Source of the DNA: Pseudomonas syringae
GTDB lineage: Bacteria > Pseudomonadota > Gammaproteobacteria > Pseudomonadales > Pseudomonadaceae
DNA length: 64,000 nt
Assembly: GCF_021605415.1 (NCBI RefSeq)
Contig: NZ_WKEQ01000018.1
Location: 36,416 to 100,415, forward strand
Direction of reading: 5' to 3'
The notes beneath the pieces were generated by a model that saw only the letters and a program-made list of their open reading frames with translations, ran no database searches and had not been told where the DNA came from. A program made the translations under genes and the position numbers. Positions 54,605 through 63,823 of this stretch are shown here, piece by piece. Numbering within the stretch: the first letter of the stretch is position 1; each line of letters opens with the position of its first letter.

Positions 54605-55798
54605 ATGACCACTGCCAACGACCCGATTGTCATCGTCAGCGCCGTCCGCACCCCAATGGGCGGTTTCCAGGGCGAACTGAAAAGCCTCACCGCGCCGCAA
54701 CTCGGCGCCGCCGCGATCAAAGCGGCTGTCGAGCGCGCCGGTGTCGCGCCAGACGCGGTTGAAGAAGTGCTGTTCGGTTGCGTCCTGCCCGCCGGTCTCG
54801 GTCAGGCGCCTGCGCGTCAAGCCGCTCTCGGCGCGGGGCTGGATAAATCGACCCGCTGCACCACGCTGAACAAGATGTGCGGTTCGGGCATGGAAGCGGC
54901 CATTCTGGCTCACGACATGCTGCTCGCCGGCAGTGCCGATGTGATCGTCGCGGGCGGCATGGAAAGCATGTCCAACGCGCCGTACCTGCTTGATCGTGCA
55001 CGCAGCGGTTACCGCATGGGGCACGGTCGCGTGCTGGATTCGATGTTCCTGGATGGACTTGAAGATGCGTACGACAGGGGCCGCCTGATGGGCACCTTCG
55101 CCGAGGATTGCGCTGAAACCAATCGTTTCAGTCGCGAAGCCCAGGACGCCTATGCCATTGCTTCGACGACCCGCGCGCAGCAGGCGATCAAGGACGGCAG
55201 CTTCCAGGACGAAATCGTTCCGGTGACTGTGACGGTCGGCAAGGAACAGGTGCTGATCAGCCACGACGAGCAGCCGCCGAAAGCCAAACTCGACAAGATC
55301 GCCTCGCTGAAACCAGCGTTCCGCGAGGGCGGCACGGTGACGGCGGCGAATTCCAGTTCGATCTCTGACGGCGCGGCGGCGCTGGTGCTGATGCGTCAGT
55401 CGCAGGCGCAACAACTCGGTGTGAAACCACTGGCGGTTATCCACGGTCATGCGGCGTTTGCCGATACACCGGGGCTGTTTCCGGTGGCGCCGATTGGGGC
55501 GATCAAGAAATTGGTGAAAAAGACGGGTTGGTCGCTGGATCAGGTCGATCTTTTTGAGGTTAACGAAGCGTTCGCGGTGGTGGCCATGGCCGCCATGACC
55601 CACCTGGAAATTCCCCATGAAAAGCTCAATATCCACGGCGGCGCCTGTGCGCTCGGTCATCCGATTGGTGCGTCTGGGGCGCGGATTCTGGTGACTTTGC
55701 TCTCGGCCTTGCGCCAAAAAAACCTGAAACGCGGCATCGCGGCCATTTGCATCGGCGGCGGCGAAGCGACAGCCATGGCCGTGGAATGCGTCTATTAA
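54605..55798 (+). CDS. Acetyl-CoA acetyltransferase (thiolase)
   Basis: The 397-residue thiolase has the nucleophile Cys in [14 protein letters not shown] (about 92), the His in FEVNEAFAV and the base Cys in [11 protein letters not shown] near the end, with [18 protein letters not shown] between. It cleaves 3-ketoacyl-CoA, for example 2-methylacetoacetyl-CoA, to acetyl-CoA and a shorter acyl-CoA. AGGAGA precedes the ATG. It follows the dehydrogenase by 12 bp. The P. putida counterpart is fadAx. Confidence 0.94.
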   Translation: MTTANDPIVIVSAVRTPMGGFQGELKSLTAPQLGAAAIKAAVERAGVAPDAVEEVLFGCVLPAGLGQAPARQAALGAGLDKSTRCTTLNKMCGSGMEAAILAHDMLLAGSADVIVAGGMESMSNAPYLLDRARSGYRMGHGRVLDSMFLDGLEDAYDRGRLMGTFAEDCAETNRFSREAQDAYAIASTTRAQQAIKDGSFQDEIVPVTVTVGKEQVLISHDEQPPKAKLDKIASLKPAFREGGTVTAANSSSISDGAAALVLMRQSQAQQLGVKPLAVIHGHAAFADTPGLFPVAPIGAIKKLVKKTGWSLDQVDLFEVNEAFAVVAMAAMTHLEIPHEKLNIHGGACALGHPIGASGARILVTLLSALRQKNLKRGIAAICIGGGEATAMAVECVY

Positions 55799-55811
55799 AC
55801 TCCCCCGTCCA

Positions 55812-55866
55812 TGTAGGAGCTGCCGCAGCCTCATTGCACTCGACAGCTCCTACACAGCTCCTACAG
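55812..55866. repeat. REP unit inside the acyl-CoA operon
   Basis: TGTAGGAGCTGCCGCAGCCTCATTGC and then CAGCTCCTACACAGCTCCTACAG form a partial REP doublet. It fills most of the 92 bp between the thiolase and the acyl-CoA dehydrogenase. Confidence 0.75.
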
Positions 55867-55890
55867 AGGGGAGCCTTTTGAGGATTTACG

Positions 55891-57018
55891 ATGATTCCCA
55901 ACGAAGACCAACAACAGATCCGCGACATGGCCCGGCAGTTTGCCGAGGAGCGGCTGAAACCGTTCGCCGCCGAGTGGGATCGCGAACATCGTTTCCCCAG
56001 GGAGGCCATCGGCGAAATGGCCGAGCTGGGTTTTTTCGGCATGTTGGTGCCGGAGCAGTGGGGCGGTTGCGAAACGGGTTACCTGGCCTACGCCATGGCC
56101 CTGGAAGAAATCGCCGCCGGTGACGGTGCGTGCTCGACCATCATGAGCGTGCACAACTCGGTGGGTTGCGTGCCGATTCTCAAATTCGGCAACGACGATC
56201 AGCGCGAACGCTTCCTCAAACCGTTGGCCAGCGGCGCGATGCTCGGCGCCTTCGCCTTGACCGAACCCCAGGCCGGATCCGACGCCAGCAGCCTGAAAAC
56301 CCGCGCACGGCTGGAGGGCGATCACTATGTCTTGAATGGTTGCAAACAGTTCATCACCTCCGGCCAGAACGCCGGGATCGTGATCGTGTTCGCCGTGACC
56401 GATCCGAACGCCGGTAAACGCGGCATCACCGCGTTTATCGTGCCGACTGATTCGCCAGGCTATAAAGTGGCACGCGTCGAGGACAAGCTTGGTCAACACG
56501 CGTCCGACACCTGCCAGATATTGTTCGAAGATGTGAAAGTCCCGGTCGCCAACCGTTTGGGCGAGGAGGGCGAGGGCTACAAAATCGCCTTGGCCAACCT
56601 TGAAGGCGGGCGCGTCGGCATCGCGTCGCAATCGGTCGGCATGGCCCGCGCCGCGTTCGAAGCGGCCCGTGATTACGCCCGTGATCGCGACGCTTTCGGC
56701 AAACCGATCATCGAACATCAGGCAGTCGCGTTTCGCCTGGCGGACATGGCCACGCAAATCGCCGTGGCACGGCAAATGGTGCATTACGCCGCTGCCTTGC
56801 GCGACAGCGGCCAACCGGCGCTGGTCGAGGCGTCGATGGCCAAACTGTTCGCTTCGGAAATGGCCGAGAAGGTCTGCTCCATGGCGCTGCAAACCCTTGG
56901 CGGCTACGGTTACCTGAACGATTTCCCATTGGAGCGCATCTACCGCGACGTGCGGGTTTGCCAGATATACGAAGGCACCAGCGACATTCAGCGCATGGTC
57001 ATTTCGCGCAACCTATAA
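55891..57018 (+). CDS. Acyl-CoA dehydrogenase (short/branched-chain type)
   Basis: The 375-residue FAD enzyme performs the first oxidation of beta-oxidation, passing electrons to ETF. The hallmark motifs are [33 protein letters not shown] and [17 protein letters not shown]. The C-terminal [41 protein letters not shown] carries the catalytic Glu in YEGTS, the position used by short- and branched-chain enzymes. AGG lies upstream. It follows the thiolase gene after a REP-filled gap. Confidence 0.95.
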   Translation: MIPNEDQQQIRDMARQFAEERLKPFAAEWDREHRFPREAIGEMAELGFFGMLVPEQWGGCETGYLAYAMALEEIAAGDGACSTIMSVHNSVGCVPILKFGNDDQRERFLKPLASGAMLGAFALTEPQAGSDASSLKTRARLEGDHYVLNGCKQFITSGQNAGIVIVFAVTDPNAGKRGITAFIVPTDSPGYKVARVEDKLGQHASDTCQILFEDVKVPVANRLGEEGEGYKIALANLEGGRVGIASQSVGMARAAFEAARDYARDRDAFGKPIIEHQAVAFRLADMATQIAVARQMVHYAAALRDSGQPALVEASMAKLFASEMAEKVCSMALQTLGGYGYLNDFPLERIYRDVRVCQIYEGTSDIQRMVISRNL

Positions 57019-57025
57019 CCACCCC

Positions 57026-57127
57026 CTGTAGGAGCTGCCGCAGGCTCGGGGCCGCTTTCGGACGATCTTTGATCGAAGGGAACGCGGCGCGTCCCGGCTG
57101 CATTTCCACGCACAGCGTGGGAACGAT
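57026..57127. repeat. REP unit and GTTCCCACGC-type palindrome in an operon gap
   Basis: CTGTAGGAGCTGCCGCAGGCTCGG (57026-57049) is half a REP doublet. ATTTCCACGCACAGCGTGGGAACGAT (about 57101-57127) is an imperfect copy of the short hairpin at 51988. Both lie between the acyl-CoA dehydrogenase and the enoyl-CoA hydratase. Confidence 0.75.
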
Positions 57128-57185
57128 CAGGCATCAAGATCACAGCCTGCGTCTAACACGGGATCGAATTTGACTGGAGTTATGT

Positions 57186-57959
57186 ATGAATTACGAAACG
57201 ATTTTGCTGGAAATCCATGATCGTGTGGGTTTGATCACGTTGAACCGGCCGCAAGCGCTGAATGCCTTGAACGCACAGCTGGTCAGCGAAGTGAACCATG
57301 CGCTTGATGGTCTGGAAGCGGACGCGAACATCGGCTGTATCGTCCTGACCGGGTCAAAGAAAGCCTTCGCGGCCGGTGCCGACATCAAGGAAATGGCCGA
57401 GCTGACGTATCCGCAAATCTACATGGACGACTTGTTCAGCGACAGCGACCGGGTGGCCAACCGGCGCAAGCCGATCATTGCAGCCGTTAATGGTTTTGCC
57501 CTCGGTGGCGGCTGCGAACTGGCGCTGATGTGCGACTTTATTCTGGCAGGTGACAACGCCAAATTCGGTCAGCCGGAAATCAATCTCGGCGTGCTGCCCG
57601 GCATGGGCGGTACCCAGCGACTGACCCGCGCGGTAGGCAAGGCCAAAGCGATGGAAATGTGTTTGAGCGGGCGGTTGATCGACGCGGTGGAAGCGGAGCG
57701 CAGCGGCATCGTTGCGCGGATTGTGCCAAGTGATGAATTGCTCGATGAGGCACTGAAAGTCGCTGCGGTGATTGCCAGCAAGTCGTTGCCGATCGCGATG
57801 ATGATCAAGGAAAGCGTCAACCGGGCGTTCGAGGTCAATTTGGCTGAGGGTGTACGGTTTGAGCGCCGGGTGTTCCATGCGGCGTTTGCCACCCAGGATC
57901 AGAAGGAAGGGATGGCCGCGTTTGTGGCCAAGCGGCCCGCTGAGTTTCAGGGTAAATAA
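57186..57959 (+). CDS. Enoyl-CoA hydratase
   Basis: The 257-residue crotonase has the oxyanion loop [13 protein letters not shown] and both catalytic Glu ([12 protein letters not shown] and [20 protein letters not shown]). It hydrates 2-enoyl-CoA to 3-hydroxyacyl-CoA, between the dehydrogenase upstream and the SDR dehydrogenase at 53831. The length is that of the classic mitochondrial or PaaF-type hydratase. It is the last plus-strand gene of the cluster. Confidence 0.95.
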   Translation: MNYETILLEIHDRVGLITLNRPQALNALNAQLVSEVNHALDGLEADANIGCIVLTGSKKAFAAGADIKEMAELTYPQIYMDDLFSDSDRVANRRKPIIAAVNGFALGGGCELALMCDFILAGDNAKFGQPEINLGVLPGMGGTQRLTRAVGKAKAMEMCLSGRLIDAVEAERSGIVARIVPSDELLDEALKVAAVIASKSLPIAMMIKESVNRAFEVNLAEGVRFERRVFHAAFATQDQKEGMAAFVAKRPAEFQGK

Positions 57960-57973
57960 TCGGCGTCCGTGCT

Positions 57974-58073
57974 GACGCCTTCCCGGGCAAGCCCGGCTCC
58001 CACAGGCTTTGTGGTGTACGCAACATGCAATACACCACAAAGCCCTGTAGAAGCTGCCGCAGCCTGCGATCTT
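57974..58073. repeat. Two REP units between convergent genes
   Basis: ACGCCTTCCCGGGCAAGCCC plus GGCTCCCACAGG (57974-58005) and CCCTGTAGAAGCTGCCGCAGCCTGCGATCTTT (58042-58073) are two different REP types. Together they fill the 120-bp gap. Confidence 0.8.
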
Positions 58074-58079
58074 TAGCTT

Positions 58080-59231
58080 TTAGATCGGGTAGTTTTTCAA
58101 CTCCCGTGCAATCACCATCCGCTGTATCTCGCTCGACCCTTCATAAATCTGGGTGATCCGCGCATCCCGGTAGTATTTCTCCACCGGGTAATCCTCCAGA
58201 TACCCGTACCCGCCATGAATCTGAATCGCCGATGAGCAGACTTTCTCGGCCATTTCCGAAGCGAACAGCTTGGCTTGCGAGGCTTCCGACAAACACGGTT
58301 TTCCAGCCGAACGCAGGCGCGCCGCATGCAGGATCATCAACCGCGCCGCGTTGATTTGCATGTGCATGTCGGCCAGCAGGTTGGCGATGCTCTGGTGTTC
58401 GATGATCGGTTTGTCAAACTGCACACGATCGCGCGAGTAGGCCAATGCCGCGTCGAACGCCGCACGGGCAATGCCCAGCGCTTGCGCAGCGATGCCGATG
58501 CGTCCGCCTTCAAGGTTGGACAAGGCAATCGCCAGGCCCTTGCCACGTTCGCCGAGCAGATTAGCCTCTGGAATGCTGCAATCGTTCAGGGTGACGGCGC
58601 AGGTGTCGGACGCCCGAATGCCCATCTTGTGTTCCGTGCGATCGACGATGAAGCCCGGTGTATCAGTGGGCACCAGAAACGCTGACAGACCTTTTTTGCC
58701 CAGCTCCGGATCCGTCACTGCAAATACGATGGCCAGTTTCGCCCGTTTGCCATTGCTGACGAATTGCTTGGCGCCGTTAATGACCCACTGGCCATCGCGC
58801 AGTTCGGCGCGGGTGCGCAGATTGTGCGCCTCGGATCCGGCCTGGGGTTCGGTCAGGCAAAAGCAGCCAATCGTCTTGCCACTGGCCAGGTCCGCCAGCC
58901 AGGTCTGTTTCTGCGTTTCGCTGCCGTAATTGAGCACCGGCCCGCAACCGACCGAATTGTGAATGCTCATGAACGCGCCCGTCGCGCCGTCACCGGCGGA
59001 GATCTCTTCCACCGCGAGTGCGTAAGCGACATAGTCGACGTACGTGCCGCCCCATTCTTCCGTCACCACCATGCCGAGCAGGCCGAGGTCGCCCATCTTC
59101 GCCACCAGCGCGTCGTCGATCCAGCCGGCCTTTTCCCAGGCTTGTGCGTGGGGCGCGATTTCGCCACGGGCGAAGTCCCGGGCCATGTCGCGGATCATCA
59201 CTTGTTCTTCGCTCAATTCGAGGTCGTGCAT
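58080..59231 (-). CDS. Acyl-CoA dehydrogenase (isobutyryl/branched-chain type)
   Basis: This second FAD acyl-CoA dehydrogenase of 383 residues has [49 protein letters not shown] and the C-terminal [22 protein letters not shown] with the catalytic Glu. With a 3-hydroxyisobutyryl-CoA hydrolase-like gene immediately upstream (3-bp gap), it most likely acts in valine breakdown on isobutyryl-CoA. The substrate is inferred from the pairing. Confidence 0.94.
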   Translation of the reverse strand: MHDLELSEEQVMIRDMARDFARGEIAPHAQAWEKAGWIDDALVAKMGDLGLLGMVVTEEWGGTYVDYVAYALAVEEISAGDGATGAFMSIHNSVGCGPVLNYGSETQKQTWLADLASGKTIGCFCLTEPQAGSEAHNLRTRAELRDGQWVINGAKQFVSNGKRAKLAIVFAVTDPELGKKGLSAFLVPTDTPGFIVDRTEHKMGIRASDTCAVTLNDCSIPEANLLGERGKGLAIALSNLEGGRIGIAAQALGIARAAFDAALAYSRDRVQFDKPIIEHQSIANLLADMHMQINAARLMILHAARLRSAGKPCLSEASQAKLFASEMAEKVCSSAIQIHGGYGYLEDYPVEKYYRDARITQIYEGSSEIQRMVIARELKNYPI

Positions 59232-59234
59232 GAT

Positions 59235-60341
59235 TCAGCTCCCACGCTTATCAAATCCGCGAAAAAAACTCCCGACATGCTCGGGGTGCAGTCCGGCAAG
59301 GGTCGGAGGGTTCCAGCGCGGGGTCTTGTCTTTGTCGATCAACAGGGCGCGCACGCCTTCTATCAGGTCACCGTTTTCAAACCACTGGCGATCCAGATGC
59401 AGCTCAAGGGCGAAGCACTGTTCCAGGCTGAGTTCACGGCCGCGACGGAGCATTTCAAGGGTCACGCCCATGGCCAGTGGCGAACGGGTTTCCAACAGAT
59501 CGGCCGTGGCGGTTGCCCATTCATGGCTGTCGGCGACGGTCACGGCACGCAGCTGCTCGACCATGCTAGGCACGTCCGGCAAGGCGAAGAAATGGTCGAT
59601 GGCCGGGCGCAAGGCTTCGAGTGGCGCGTCGGGAAGGGTTTGCACGGCGAGCTTCGCAAGCAGGCCTTGCAGATCCTTGAGCGGTGAATCGTGCCATTCG
59701 AGGCGGTCGAGCTGTTCGTCGAGCTTATCTAGCTTGCTGCTGTCCAGATACCAGTCGGCGAGGCCGCAATACAGCGCATCGGCAGCACGAATCTGCGCGC
59801 CGCTGACGCCGAGGTAGATGCCCAGTTCACCGGGTATGCGCGGCAGGAAATAGCTGCCGCCAACGTCGGGGAAGTAACCGATGGCCACTTCGGGCATCGC
59901 CAGACGGCTTTTCTCGGTGACAACGCGCAGGTCGGCGCCTTGCACCAGGCCCATGCCGCCGCCGAGGACGAAGCCGTCCATCAGCGCCAGTACCGGTTTG
60001 CGGTAGTGGTGGATGGTCAGGTCGAGGGCGTATTCCTCGACAAAGAAATCTTCGTGCAACGTGTCGCGGCTTTTGAAACTGTCGTAGAGGGAACGAATGT
60101 CGCCGCCAGCACAGAAGGCTTTTTCGCCGGCACCGCGCAAGACGACAGCGTGCACGCGGGCATCTGTTGCCCAGGCATTCAGATGCCGCTGCAGGTCGCG
60201 AACCATGTCGAGGGTGAGGGCGTTGAGGCCGGCGGGGCGATTGAGGGTGAGGTGACCGATGTGATTACGTACCTCGGCCAGCACTTCATGTTGCATGGCA
60301 TCCATGGACGAAGTCCTCGGTGATGAAGCCTGTGCGGTCAT
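59235..60341 (-). CDS. 3-hydroxyisobutyryl-CoA hydrolase-like enzyme (crotonase family)
   Basis: The 368-residue protein is longer than a plain hydratase (about 260) and fits the HIBCH length. It has FCAGGDIRSLYDS, MDGFVLGGGMGLVQGADLRV, LAMPEVAIGYFPDVGGSYFLPRIPG and a C-terminal ECFALELHLDRQWFENGDLIEGVRALLIDKDKTPRW. It splits 3-hydroxyisobutyryl-CoA to the free acid in valine catabolism. ATG 60341 has AGGGAG 6 bp upstream; the longer frame has no such site. The acyl-CoA dehydrogenase gene begins 3 bp after its stop. Confidence 0.92.
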   Translation of the reverse strand: MTAQASSPRTSSMDAMQHEVLAEVRNHIGHLTLNRPAGLNALTLDMVRDLQRHLNAWATDARVHAVVLRGAGEKAFCAGGDIRSLYDSFKSRDTLHEDFFVEEYALDLTIHHYRKPVLALMDGFVLGGGMGLVQGADLRVVTEKSRLAMPEVAIGYFPDVGGSYFLPRIPGELGIYLGVSGAQIRAADALYCGLADWYLDSSKLDKLDEQLDRLEWHDSPLKDLQGLLAKLAVQTLPDAPLEALRPAIDHFFALPDVPSMVEQLRAVTVADSHEWATATADLLETRSPLAMGVTLEMLRRGRELSLEQCFALELHLDRQWFENGDLIEGVRALLIDKDKTPRWNPPTLAGLHPEHVGSFFRGFDKRGS

Positions 60342-60498
60342 CGCTAACTCCCTGCTTTTATTGTTTTTTATTCGAAAAAAGCCCTTGCCAGGGCGATACC
60401 GGATCCTAACAGTGCAAATTTGCCCGATACAACGGGGATATCTGCAGGGCAAGTCTGCGTTTTTACCTTAGACCAACGTCGGGGCAGCACCGGTACGG

Positions 60499-60527
60499 AT
60501 CGTTCCCACGCTCTGCGTGGGAACGAT
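60499..60527. repeat. Short palindromic repeat (GTTCCCACGC type)
   Basis: ATCGTTCCCACGC-TCT-GCGTGGGAACGAT is a perfect 13-bp hairpin and a copy of the element at 51988-52014. Confidence 0.85.
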
Positions 60528-60547
60528 TACCGCGTATGAAGCCATCT

Positions 60548-61234
60548 TTAGGAGAAGACACCGCGAATGCTGCGACGTTTCGCGTGCAGTTCACTGGCGT
60601 GGATCAATTGCTCGAGATCTTCCGGCGTGACGTCGATAAAGGCTTCCATGTCAGCGAGGGCCAGTTTCAGGTCTTCGGCGGTGATCGCCTGCGTATCGAC
60701 GGGTATCACCGCAGGCGCAGGCTCGGCAGTACGCTTCGGGTAACGAATGCGCGTCAGGTTGTTGTACGCCAGGGCACTGAACAACATGCACACCGCGCCC
60801 AGCATCACCGGGCCCATGGCTTTCCAGTCCATGGCAATGGTTGCCGGATCGGCCAGCACCAATGTCAGCGCCAATGCACCGGCCGGCGGGTGCAGGCAGC
60901 GCAGCCAGCACATCAGAATCAGCGCCATGCCCGCCGCCAGACAGGCGCTGCCGAGCGTGCGCCCCAACACATGCGCCACCAGCAGCGACACTACACCAGC
61001 GCTCAGATAGCCGCCAATGATCGACCACGGCTGGGCGAGCGCGCCTGACGACACTGCAAACAGCAACACTGCCGAAGCTCCCAAAGGCCCGATCAAGTGG
61101 TAGGCGACGTCAATGCCGAACACCCGGCTGCACAGCCAGACACTGAATAGCGTGCCTAATGCCATGCCGATGGCGGCGCGGCTCCATTCAGTGGGGCGGG
61201 TATTGATGGCGGCGGGTAACCAGCGAGCGAGCAT
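60548..61234 (-). CDS. HPP-family integral membrane protein
   Basis: The 228-residue protein has four or five hydrophobic spans in its first 155 residues. The family motif is in CWLRCLHPPAGALALT, with GPLGASAVLLFAVSSGALAQPW before it. A cytoplasmic tail follows (about 160-228) with acidic helices. HPP proteins have been linked to nitrite transport in some bacteria and plastids, but this member's role is unknown. ATG 61234 is chosen because AAGGA lies 8 bp upstream. Confidence 0.88.
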   Translation of the reverse strand: MLARWLPAAINTRPTEWSRAAIGMALGTLFSVWLCSRVFGIDVAYHLIGPLGASAVLLFAVSSGALAQPWSIIGGYLSAGVVSLLVAHVLGRTLGSACLAAGMALILMCWLRCLHPPAGALALTLVLADPATIAMDWKAMGPVMLGAVCMLFSALAYNNLTRIRYPKRTAEPAPAVIPVDTQAITAEDLKLALADMEAFIDVTPEDLEQLIHASELHAKRRSIRGVFS

Positions 61235-61271
61235 GAAACCGATCCTTGAGGCAGTTGTAAAAAAGCGGGAC

Positions 61272-61303
61272 AAAAAAAAGGACTTGTCCGGCAAATCCGG
61301 AAA
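61272..61303 (-). terminator. Likely terminator of the MFS gene
   Basis: On the minus strand TCCGG-ATTTG-CCGGA is followed by a second small hairpin GGAC-AA-GTCC and a run of eight T. It lies about 100 bp past the MFS stop and 40 bp before the HPP gene. It could also act as an attenuator for the HPP gene. Confidence 0.6.
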
Positions 61304-61399
61304 GCCCTCTGAAGAGTTCCAACTATTGGGGGAGGAACGTGCACAGTGTGCCGATCAAACCCGATGCTGACAAATTCATATAAATGCAGTTTGAGTGCA

Positions 61400-62578
61400 T
61401 TAATGTTGAAGTAAAGAGGTGCGCCGCCCACTGATAAAACACAGATAGCCGCCAATCGCGGCGAGGCCGCTCAGCGCATAAAACATCGTCGGCGCCGGGG
61501 TGTGAACCAACAGGAAGCCACTGATCACCGGGCTCAGCGCACCGCCCAGTGCCGCGAGATTCTGTGCGCCGTAATAGCTGCCGCGCAGTTCTTCAGGGGC
61601 GAGCGTGTCGATGAACAGGAACTCAGCCGGATAGATGATCATTTCGCCGAGGGTAAAGATGAACATTGCCACGCACCAGCTCAGGAGGCTGTCGGCCAGG
61701 CTGAATCCGATCAAACCGACGATGAACAGCGCCGTGCCCGCGACAATCCAGTGCCGCAGTTGCTCGCGCTTGAGGAATCGCCCGACCTGGTATTGCAGAA
61801 GGATCACCGTGATCGCGTTGCAGGCGAGCAGGGCGGCCATGGTGTCCAGCGTGCCTTGTTGATCCTCGGTCACCAGCAGGTATTGCGACAGGTACAGGGT
61901 GAAGCGTCCATGAACCACCGTGCTCAGCAAGCAGCCAAGGGTGAACAGGATCAATGTCCGGTCGTTCTTCAGCGTGATCAGTGTTTTGAGAAAGCTCTGC
62001 GGCGCACTGGTCACCGATTCGGCAGACGCTTCATTGTTCACGCCCATCAACAGGCACACGCTGCCAGCGGCAATCGCCCCGGCGACAATAAACGGCGCGA
62101 TCGGCCATACCCCGGCAATCACCACGCCAATCATGGGGCCAACGGCATAGCCGATATTGGTCAGCGTGTAGGTGAGCGAGAACGCCTTGACCCGCTGACC
62201 GACCGGCAGGTTTTCACTGAGGATCGCTTTGGAGCCAATCAGGAACAGCGCCGACGCGGTTTCGGTGACGATCAGAATCAGCGTGACCAGGTACAAATTT
62301 TTCGCGAAGGCCAGCAGGATCAGGCCGATGCCGCTGGATAGCATGGTCAGGATCAGCAACTTGCGCTTGTCCAGCCGATCAATGACGTACCCGCCATAAA
62401 GCGACAGCAGCGTCGCACTGAACACGGCAATCCCGAGCAACAGCCCGACGTCGGCCGGGTTAAGGCCGAGTTGATTGCTGAGGAACAGAGTCAATAGCGG
62501 GCCGATCAGGGCACGACTGATGACGATGGTCAGCGAGCTGATCATCAAGCGGCGGACGAGAGGGGAATAGGTGGCCAT
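61400..62578 (-). CDS. MFS transporter (multidrug-type)
   Basis: The 392-residue permease has 12 hydrophobic spans. The motif GGYVIDRLDKRKLLI between spans 2 and 3 is the general MFS signature, and the layout resembles the MdtH/DHA1 drug exporters (FIDTLAPEELRGSYYGAQNLAALGGALSPVISG). The substrate is unknown. ATG 62578 is chosen by hydropathy; AAGGA lies about 13 bp upstream. It is divergent from the recombinase gene. Confidence 0.88.
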   Translation of the reverse strand: MATYSPLVRRLMISSLTIVISRALIGPLLTLFLSNQLGLNPADVGLLLGIAVFSATLLSLYGGYVIDRLDKRKLLILTMLSSGIGLILLAFAKNLYLVTLILIVTETASALFLIGSKAILSENLPVGQRVKAFSLTYTLTNIGYAVGPMIGVVIAGVWPIAPFIVAGAIAAGSVCLLMGVNNEASAESVTSAPQSFLKTLITLKNDRTLILFTLGCLLSTVVHGRFTLYLSQYLLVTEDQQGTLDTMAALLACNAITVILLQYQVGRFLKREQLRHWIVAGTALFIVGLIGFSLADSLLSWCVAMFIFTLGEMIIYPAEFLFIDTLAPEELRGSYYGAQNLAALGGALSPVISGFLLVHTPAPTMFYALSGLAAIGGYLCFISGRRTSLLQH

Positions 62579-62651
62579 GGAGAATTGAACGTCCTTAGTT
62601 CGCAGGCGGCACACATCCTCTGCGCAGAAGGATTCCCGGTCAACCCCGCCC

Positions 62652-62741
62652 CCTGTGCAGGAGCTGCCGAAGGCTGCGATCTTTTGATCGAGGAAACAGA
62701 ATCAAAAGATCGCAGCCTCGTTGCACTCGTCAGCTCCTACG
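62652..62741. repeat. REP palindrome doublet upstream of the recombinase
   Basis: CTGTGCAGGAGCTGCCGAAGGCTGCGATCTTTTGATC and its inverted partner GATCGCAGCCTCGTTGCACTCGTCAGCTCCTACGGG flank a short A-rich spacer. The open frame of the recombinase runs back through it, but translation is expected to start downstream. Confidence 0.85.
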
Positions 62742-62827
62742 GGCGTATTGATCGGGGGGATTCCGGTGTGCCAGCAATTGACTTTTGCGCCCTCGCTCGG
62801 CAGGTTGTGTGCCCCCGGCGACCCGTC

Positions 62828-63823
62828 ATGCCGGTGTTCGAGCTGATTTCTTCTGTTGATGTGTTTTTTTTCAAGGCATTTGGTTTGATTGACTTACCTG
62901 GTTCTGTTTCCACCCCCGCAACGCCCAACCCGCTGACCGTTTATCTGGCCCGGCTGGCACCTTCCAGCCAGTTGACCATGCGTTACGTCTTGCAGGACGC
63001 CGCCGACCGCCTCGGTTTTGAAGAGGTGAACATCGAGGAAATTCCCTGGCACGGATTGCAACCCGAGGATGTGATTTCGCTGGTTGCCGCCCTGCGTACC
63101 GACGGTTACGCGCCGAACACCTCGTCGCTGTACGTCAACGCCGTGCGCGGCGTGATGAATGAAGCCTGGCGCATGAGCCTGATCAGCCAGGATCACCTGT
63201 TGAAGATGCGTTCGGTCAAAGGCATTGCCGGAACGCGGCTTTCTCAAGGGCGCAATCTCAAGCGCACGCTGATTCATGAGTTGATGGAAGTCTGCGCGGC
63301 CGATCCGCGCCCGCAAGGCCTGCGCGATGCGGCGATCATCGCGTTGTTGTATGGCACCGGCATGCGCAAGTCAGAGTCGGTGGACCTGGACCTGGCCCAG
63401 GTAGACTTCTGCGAACGCAGCCTGACCGTCACCGGTAAAGGCAATAAACAACTGATCAAATACGCGCCGACCTGGGCGTTCGCCAAGCTTGATGCCTGGC
63501 TGGAACTGCGCCGCTCACAGCTCAAGGAAGGCGAGAGCGACGACGGTTTTTTGTTCAACCGTATCCGTCGCGGCAGCCACATCACCCGCGAGCGCATTAC
63601 CAAACACGCGATTTATTACATCGCCCGCCAGCGTGGCACGCAGGTCGGGGTGAAGATCATGCCCCACGACTTCCGTCGCTCGTTCATCACCCGGGTGATC
63701 GAAGAGCACGACCTGTCGATCGCGCAGAAGCTCGCCCATCACAGCAACATCCAGACGACAGCCAACTACGACGTGCGCGATGACAACGAGCGGCGCCGCG
63801 CGGTGGATCGCTTCGACCTGTAA
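62828..63823 (+). CDS. Orphan tyrosine recombinase (integrase family)
   Basis: The C-terminal catalytic domain is complete: Arg in YGTGMRKSES, Lys in TGKGNKQL, His-x-x-Arg in PHDFRRSF, His in LAHHSNIQTT and the nucleophile Tyr in NYDVRDD. The core-binding domain is at the start (NPLTVYLARLAPSSQLTMRYVLQDAADRLGF). No excisionase, phage or transposon gene is near, so this is a lone recombinase. The start is uncertain: ATG 62828 has no ribosome site, while TTG 62885 has AAGG 8 bp upstream and gives 312 residues. Confidence 0.85.
   Translation: MPVFELISSVDVFFFKAFGLIDLPGSVSTPATPNPLTVYLARLAPSSQLTMRYVLQDAADRLGFEEVNIEEIPWHGLQPEDVISLVAALRTDGYAPNTSSLYVNAVRGVMNEAWRMSLISQDHLLKMRSVKGIAGTRLSQGRNLKRTLIHELMEVCAADPRPQGLRDAAIIALLYGTGMRKSESVDLDLAQVDFCERSLTVTGKGNKQLIKYAPTWAFAKLDAWLELRRSQLKEGESDDGFLFNRIRRGSHITRERITKHAIYYIARQRGTQVGVKIMPHDFRRSFITRVIEEHDLSIAQKLAHHSNIQTTANYDVRDDNERRRAVDRFDL

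Noticed and set aside
53975..55834. Open frame of 619 codons on the minus strand
   Set aside because: It lies entirely opposite the HSD10-like dehydrogenase and thiolase genes, is rich in Arg, His and Gly, and has no motif. It is a shadow of high-GC codon use.
62585..62827. Use of the first in-frame start of the recombinase at 62585
   Set aside because: It would translate a REP doublet and produce 80 residues unlike any recombinase. The fold begins near residue 110 of that frame.
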